Origin: Rhodococcoides kroppenstedtii
GTDB taxonomy: Bacteria > Actinomycetota > Actinomycetes > Mycobacteriales > Mycobacteriaceae
Reading direction: 5' to 3'
DNA length: 64,000 nucleotides
NCBI RefSeq assembly: GCF_900111805.1
Contig: NZ_FOJN01000018.1
Location: forward strand, 1 to 64,000
The notes under the pieces are model-generated. The model ran no database searches. It worked only from the letters and a program-made list of their open reading frames with translations, and was not told where the DNA came from. The translations under genes were made by a program, and so were the position numbers. This document shows, in pieces, positions 61,069 to 64,000 of this stretch. The stretch's first letter is position 1. Every line of letters starts with the position of its first letter.

Positions 61069-61566
61069 GTTATTTCCTTTCGCCAGGAGCGTCGGGGTCC
61101 GGACCGACAGCTGGATGCTAGCACTTACCCGGGGTCATGATGCGTTGCGCGGCAGCTTCATGGGCAGTCTTATTCCTCCACGACCGATGTGTCCATCGTT
61201 TGACGGATTGCGCCTCTAGTTCCCCCCAGCTAACGTGTGCATCTTTTCACCTCGTCGGTCAGGTCGAACATCGTTCGGCATGTCTTCACAAATTATTAGT
61301 GGGGCTAACGAACCAAGCTCGCCGGATGGATTCAGTGCCCGGCACCTTCTGTGTGGCCTGGAGATCATTGTGTGCACAAGTTCGTTTGACGGCTCGTTCT
61401 GGTTTTGCCTGTGCGCGGCGTTAGTCGTCGAATGGTTGAATCCTCTGCACCAGTCCGACGCTGCTGGTGTCGGCACGCGACAACACGGCAACGGCCCGGG
61501 CGGCGCCGAACATGGACGGCGTCGCGCATTGCTCGGAGCCGCCACTCTAAAGTGCGTCACTAGCTC
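61069..61566. other. Divergent control region of the TerY-P-like locus
   Basis: About 500 bases lie between the leftward operon and the rightward membrane-protein gene. A 111-codon rightward frame (61235-61570) ends with a GTGA overlap on the next gene but has poor composition and no ribosome binding site, so I do not call it. A 238-codon leftward frame is antisense to the membrane gene. Promoters for both directions are expected here. Confidence 0.45.
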
Positions 61567-62736
61567 GTGATCAGGAGCATCGCTGATGCGGCGCGGCCGA
61601 GCAAACCACTGACGACGAAGCACTTCGCCGAGGACGATGGCGATGACAGGACGGAGCTGGCCTCGGTGAACATTCATCACATGGTTGTTGTTGACGCTAC
61701 GCGTTCGTCGGCCCTCGACCGGTGGACCGCAATGCTCGCAACGTTTCGTTCTGTCGGGGATGACTCGACAGTGTCGGTGTTGGCCTTGGATGATGGCAGC
61801 CTCCGGACCATTCTCGCCGCTACCGCAGTGCGAACAGCGCCAGAATCGTTGGCACTGCCAGCGCTGAGCGGGCAGGGGCCGCACGACGTAGCCCACCAGT
61901 TGCTCAGAACCGTCCTTTACGTCCAGGTGCAACTCGATGAACCCGTCGTTTACCTGTACATGGTTACCGATCCAACGCTAGACGACCAGCGACTGAAGGA
62001 ACTGCGCGGCGCCGCCAACGTACGAATCCAACGGCACCCCTTGGTAACCGATAATTACGGCCCACCACGCCTGTCCCGGTTCGTGCGCAACGCCGCGGTC
62101 CTTGTGTGTGTGCTGGCGGCCGCCGTGCTGGGCTATCACAGCGTTTTCGGAGCTCAATCTGCCGCGCCCCCGGTGCAGTCGACCACGACGGCAACCACGA
62201 CACCTGCCCCCCCAGGGGTCGCCGGCCCCGAGGCGCCAACAGCAATCAACTCGGGCTGGAATCTTGCGACGGTTCCATCGGTGCCGCCAGGTAGATGTGT
62301 CAACCAGTATGCCTATGCCTCACGGCTCAACGCGCCTCTCTTTGCGGTCGTGGATTGCACCTCGCCGACGGCGCTGATGAGATTAGTTCAGGTCATCCCA
62401 ATCGTCGACCCGTCGGTCAACACCTGTTCGCGGCAAAGCCCCGAATACCCTTGGTACAACGGGACCAACCAATATTGCTTTGTCGCGGAACTGCGGAGCG
62501 GAATGTGCGTTCCTGTTCAGAAAGACGGCGACAGGTTCAACGCAGCCTTTGCTGTGCCCGCCAGCTGTCGCGATCCGCTCGCACTCAACGGTCGGCTATC
62601 TTCTGAACAAGCTACGGACAGGCAGCAGTTACAGATCGAATCAGTCAACCCGGTTGCAACCGCACCGCCATGTACAAACCTGACCTACCTGCTTGAGGGC
62701 GTAGCGCTGAAGGTGTGTGCTCGCCTTCATTCCTGA
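61567..62736 (+). CDS. Single-pass membrane protein divergent from TerY-P-like operon
   Basis: The product of up to 389 residues has a cytoplasmic part with a vWA-like first strand (HHMVVVDATRSSALDRWTAM, then STVSVLALDDGSLRTIL), one membrane helix (NAAVLVCVLAAAVLGYHSVF), a Thr/Pro linker (TTTATTTPAPPGVAGPEAPT) and an external domain with several cysteines (GRCVNQYAY, VDCTS, NTCSRQ, QYCFVAELRSGMCVPV). GTG 61567 or GTG 61666 (with GGAG upstream) may be the start. It probably links the cytoplasmic phospho-module to the cell envelope. Confidence 0.7.
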   Translation: MIRSIADAARPSKPLTTKHFAEDDGDDRTELASVNIHHMVVVDATRSSALDRWTAMLATFRSVGDDSTVSVLALDDGSLRTILAATAVRTAPESLALPALSGQGPHDVAHQLLRTVLYVQVQLDEPVVYLYMVTDPTLDDQRLKELRGAANVRIQRHPLVTDNYGPPRLSRFVRNAAVLVCVLAAAVLGYHSVFGAQSAAPPVQSTTTATTTPAPPGVAGPEAPTAINSGWNLATVPSVPPGRCVNQYAYASRLNAPLFAVVDCTSPTALMRLVQVIPIVDPSVNTCSRQSPEYPWYNGTNQYCFVAELRSGMCVPVQKDGDRFNAAFAVPASCRDPLALNGRLSSEQATDRQQLQIESVNPVATAPPCTNLTYLLEGVALKVCARLHS

Positions 62737-62939
62737 ATTCGGTGTGATACCAGTGTGCTATCGCTCTGCTAGGTAACCAATCTAAAAATACCGTTAATCA
62801 CCCAGATAGACCCGACTGGGATCAGGCAACTATAGAGCGGCTCGCGGCAGTTTGTAGCGGCATTCATAGCGATGAAGTCCGATTCCAGGTCAATGCTAGC
62901 GACGCCCCTCTACTCGTCCGGCGGGGTGGCCGATACCAG
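62737..62939. other. AT-richer gap at the probable right edge of the island
   Basis: Nothing gene-like is seen. Composition returns to high GC at about 62950. Confidence 0.4.
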
Positions 62940-63477
62940 TCAGATGTCGGCGCCGTTAATGCAGTAGTTGCTGACTTTCCACTTCCCCCGCGGCGTCCTG
63001 CAATGTGATCGTGGCGGTGTAGGTGGTGTACGGCGTGGCCTGCCCAGACTGGTGCTGCACGGTCTGCGCGAAGGTGACCGGCACCGTGGCGGTGTCGCCG
63101 TTGACGGTCGTGTCCCCGTCGGCCCGTACCATGGCGGTGAGGGTGTCGCCGCTGCGCGCCCCCGCCGCCCACTCCGAGATGGGTTTTGGGGCCGGTGACG
63201 GTGCCTGTGCGGCGGCGGTGGCCATCGGGCCGGTGAGGTGCCCGGCCTGGGTGTGCAGGGCGTTCCAGGTGGAGTCCTGCACTGCTGGTTGCCTGGTGAA
63301 CACGTCGGCCATGAAGACGGTGGCGACGTCGATGGGGTCGGTGCCGACGGGGTCGGTGGTGAATCCGCACACCCGCCGCATCCCGTCGACGGAGTCAGGA
63401 TCGCGTACGTGCCGGAGCAGTCCGCCGCAGGGGGTGGGCGACGACGAGGTGTCCCGGCACCGAGAGCCGCGGCTCAT
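62940..63477 (-). pseudogene. Small hypothetical protein gene, frameshifted near its end
   Basis: From ATG 63477 (overlapping the MerR stop as ATGA) the frame encodes CGGLLRHVRDPDSVDG, FMADVFTRQPAVQDSTWNAL and a beta-rich C-terminal part (VNGDTATVPVTFAQTVQHQS). In a run of five C (62985-62989) the reading frame shifts: as written it gives EVESQQLLH and stops at 62956, while one base fewer gives AGKWKVSNYCINGADI and a stop at 62940, a far more natural NTF2-like ending. It may be a real frameshift or a base-calling error. No family assigned. Confidence 0.6.
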
Positions 63478-63941
63478 TGATGCGCCTTGTCGGGGTCGGC
63501 GCCGGTCACGTCCGCGCCTCGTTTCGACAGCCACGGGTCGGTGATGGCGCCGGCGGCCATGTGGTGGCGGTAGACCGCGACCTTGCCGGTGATCACGTCG
63601 AGGCACTCGTTTTTCGAGTGCAATTGGGCGCGAACGCGCCTTTCATGTTCCTGCAGCAGGTGCAGTCGGTCCGGCTCGTTTCCCGGACCCTGACGGACAA
63701 GGGTTGCGAACCGGCGAAGCTCCGCCAACGGCATCCCGGACTCGCGCAACTTCACGCAGACCTTCAGCCACTCGACGTCGGTTTTGGTGTAGACCCGTCG
63801 ACCACCCGGCGTCCGCTCGATCGGATCGACGAGCAGCCCGTTACGTTCATAGAACCGCAGGGCATGCACCCCGAGCCCGGTTTCTCGGGCGACGTCGCCG
63901 ATCGAGAGAACGACGGAGCCGGCGCGATCATCGATGGACAT
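63474..63941 (-). CDS. MerR-family regulator
   Basis: The 155-residue product has the MerR winged HTH (LSIGDVARETGLGVHALRFY, then ERNGLLVDPIERTPGGRRVY) and a dimerisation helix (EHERRVRAQLHSKNECLDVI). Only one cysteine follows, so a metal-thiol sensor of CueR/SoxR type is unlikely; this resembles the MerR regulators of SDR or quinone-stress genes. A palindromic operator lies 23 bp upstream, between this gene and a divergent gene leaving the window. Confidence 0.9.
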   Translation of the reverse strand: MSIDDRAGSVVLSIGDVARETGLGVHALRFYERNGLLVDPIERTPGGRRVYTKTDVEWLKVCVKLRESGMPLAELRRFATLVRQGPGNEPDRLHLLQEHERRVRAQLHSKNECLDVITGKVAVYRHHMAAGAITDPWLSKRGADVTGADPDKAHQ

Positions 63942-63963
63942 GGACGAGCTCCGCTCGCTTGAC

Positions 63964-63979
63964 CTAGACAGAGGTCTAG
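63964..63979. promoter_or_regulatory. MerR-type operator CTAGAC-AGAG-GTCTAG
   Basis: Perfect 6 bp arms around AGAG, preceded by TTGACC (63959-63964), which could be the -35 element of a rightward promoter. The palindrome would lie in the spacer, as in MerR-activated promoters. The target gene is off the right edge. Confidence 0.7.
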
Positions 63980-64000
63980 ATTCTACCGTCGAGGCATGAT

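Larger units (their letters stand above)
47920..62940. mobile_element. Genomic island, boundaries approximate
   Basis: From about 47920 the sequence becomes visibly less GC-rich, gene density falls, and the genes are nuclease, unknowns, an insertion sequence and a kinase/phosphatase/vWA/FtsK operon. The left end interrupts a gene. No integrase or attachment repeat is seen inside the window and the right boundary is a guess. It may be a defence island accumulated by several events. Confidence 0.5.

Noticed and set aside
61235-61570. 111-codon rightward frame overlapping the membrane protein start by GTGA
   Set aside because: The overlap is suggestive, but there is no ribosome site and composition is unconvincing; left as part of the control region.
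61216-61932. 238-codon leftward frame with many Cys and Arg
   Set aside because: Half of it is antisense to the membrane protein and the rest has no recognisable domain.
1-64000. CRISPR arrays and rRNA genes
   Set aside because: No regularly spaced direct repeats and no rRNA-like conserved blocks were seen on either strand.

Overview
The window is high-GC DNA from an actinomycete, most probably a mycolic-acid-bearing member of the Mycobacteriales close to Rhodococcus. The grounds are GC-rich codon use, a complete yrbE/mce operon with Mce-associated proteins, a DUF222/HNH (13E12-repeat type) gene, many TetR/PucR/MerR regulators, and operons joined by ATGA or GTGA overlaps. The genus is an inference.

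Region 1 (1-12065) is a DUF222/HNH gene split by an 11,391 bp integrated element. A large serine integrase lies at the left edge and an HK97-type major capsid protein at the right edge. Between them are a DUF4145 protein, a resolvase beside a palindromic site, a primase-polymerase/RecA-like replication protein with a cluster of CTGTTCTG iterons, small Zn-finger proteins, a HEPN-like protein and a small-terminase-like protein. No portal, large terminase, tail or lysis genes are present. The best reading is a phage satellite that carries its own capsid gene.

Region 2 (12100-33521) holds an MHS-type transporter, then TetR plus a lipase-like exported protein, divergent from a laccase-like multicopper oxidase translationally coupled to yrbEAB-mceABCDEF. 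Two Mce-associated genes follow, then a five-gene catabolic operon: alpha/beta hydrolase, MpaB-like oxygenase, homogentisate dioxygenase, aldehyde dehydrogenase and a CrtC-like hydratase. All three intergenic control regions carry the same palindrome, CCRTAC-N6-GTACGG, so importer, oxidase and catabolic operon look like one regulon. My hypothesis is uptake and breakdown of a prenylated hydroquinone or similar isoprenoid-aromatic lipid.

Region 3 (33514-47744) is mainly chromosomal housekeeping and transport: a DHA2 efflux pump with its TetR and operator, two decayed genes that meet head to head at a deletion scar (urea-carboxylase-like and FAD/NAD(P)-binding), a TAXI binding protein convergent with a two-component system and an MHS transporter, a C-terminally altered MgtE, VKOR, a zinc ribbon, an SDR and a PucR regulator.

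Region 4 (about 47920-62940) is a genomic island with lower GC. It contains an Mrr-like nuclease fused to a long unknown region, two unknown proteins, an IS21-family element inserted in an SRPBCC gene with a 5 bp target duplication, and a leftward operon encoding a vWA protein, a PP2C phosphatase, a protein kinase, an EccC/FtsK-like ATPase and a small helical protein. A divergent single-pass membrane protein accompanies it. The vWA/PP2C/kinase part matches the TerY-P triad; its union with an FtsK-type motor is the strongest candidate here for an undescribed, probably defence-related, system. The window ends with a MerR regulator, a frameshifted exported-protein gene and a MerR-type operator.
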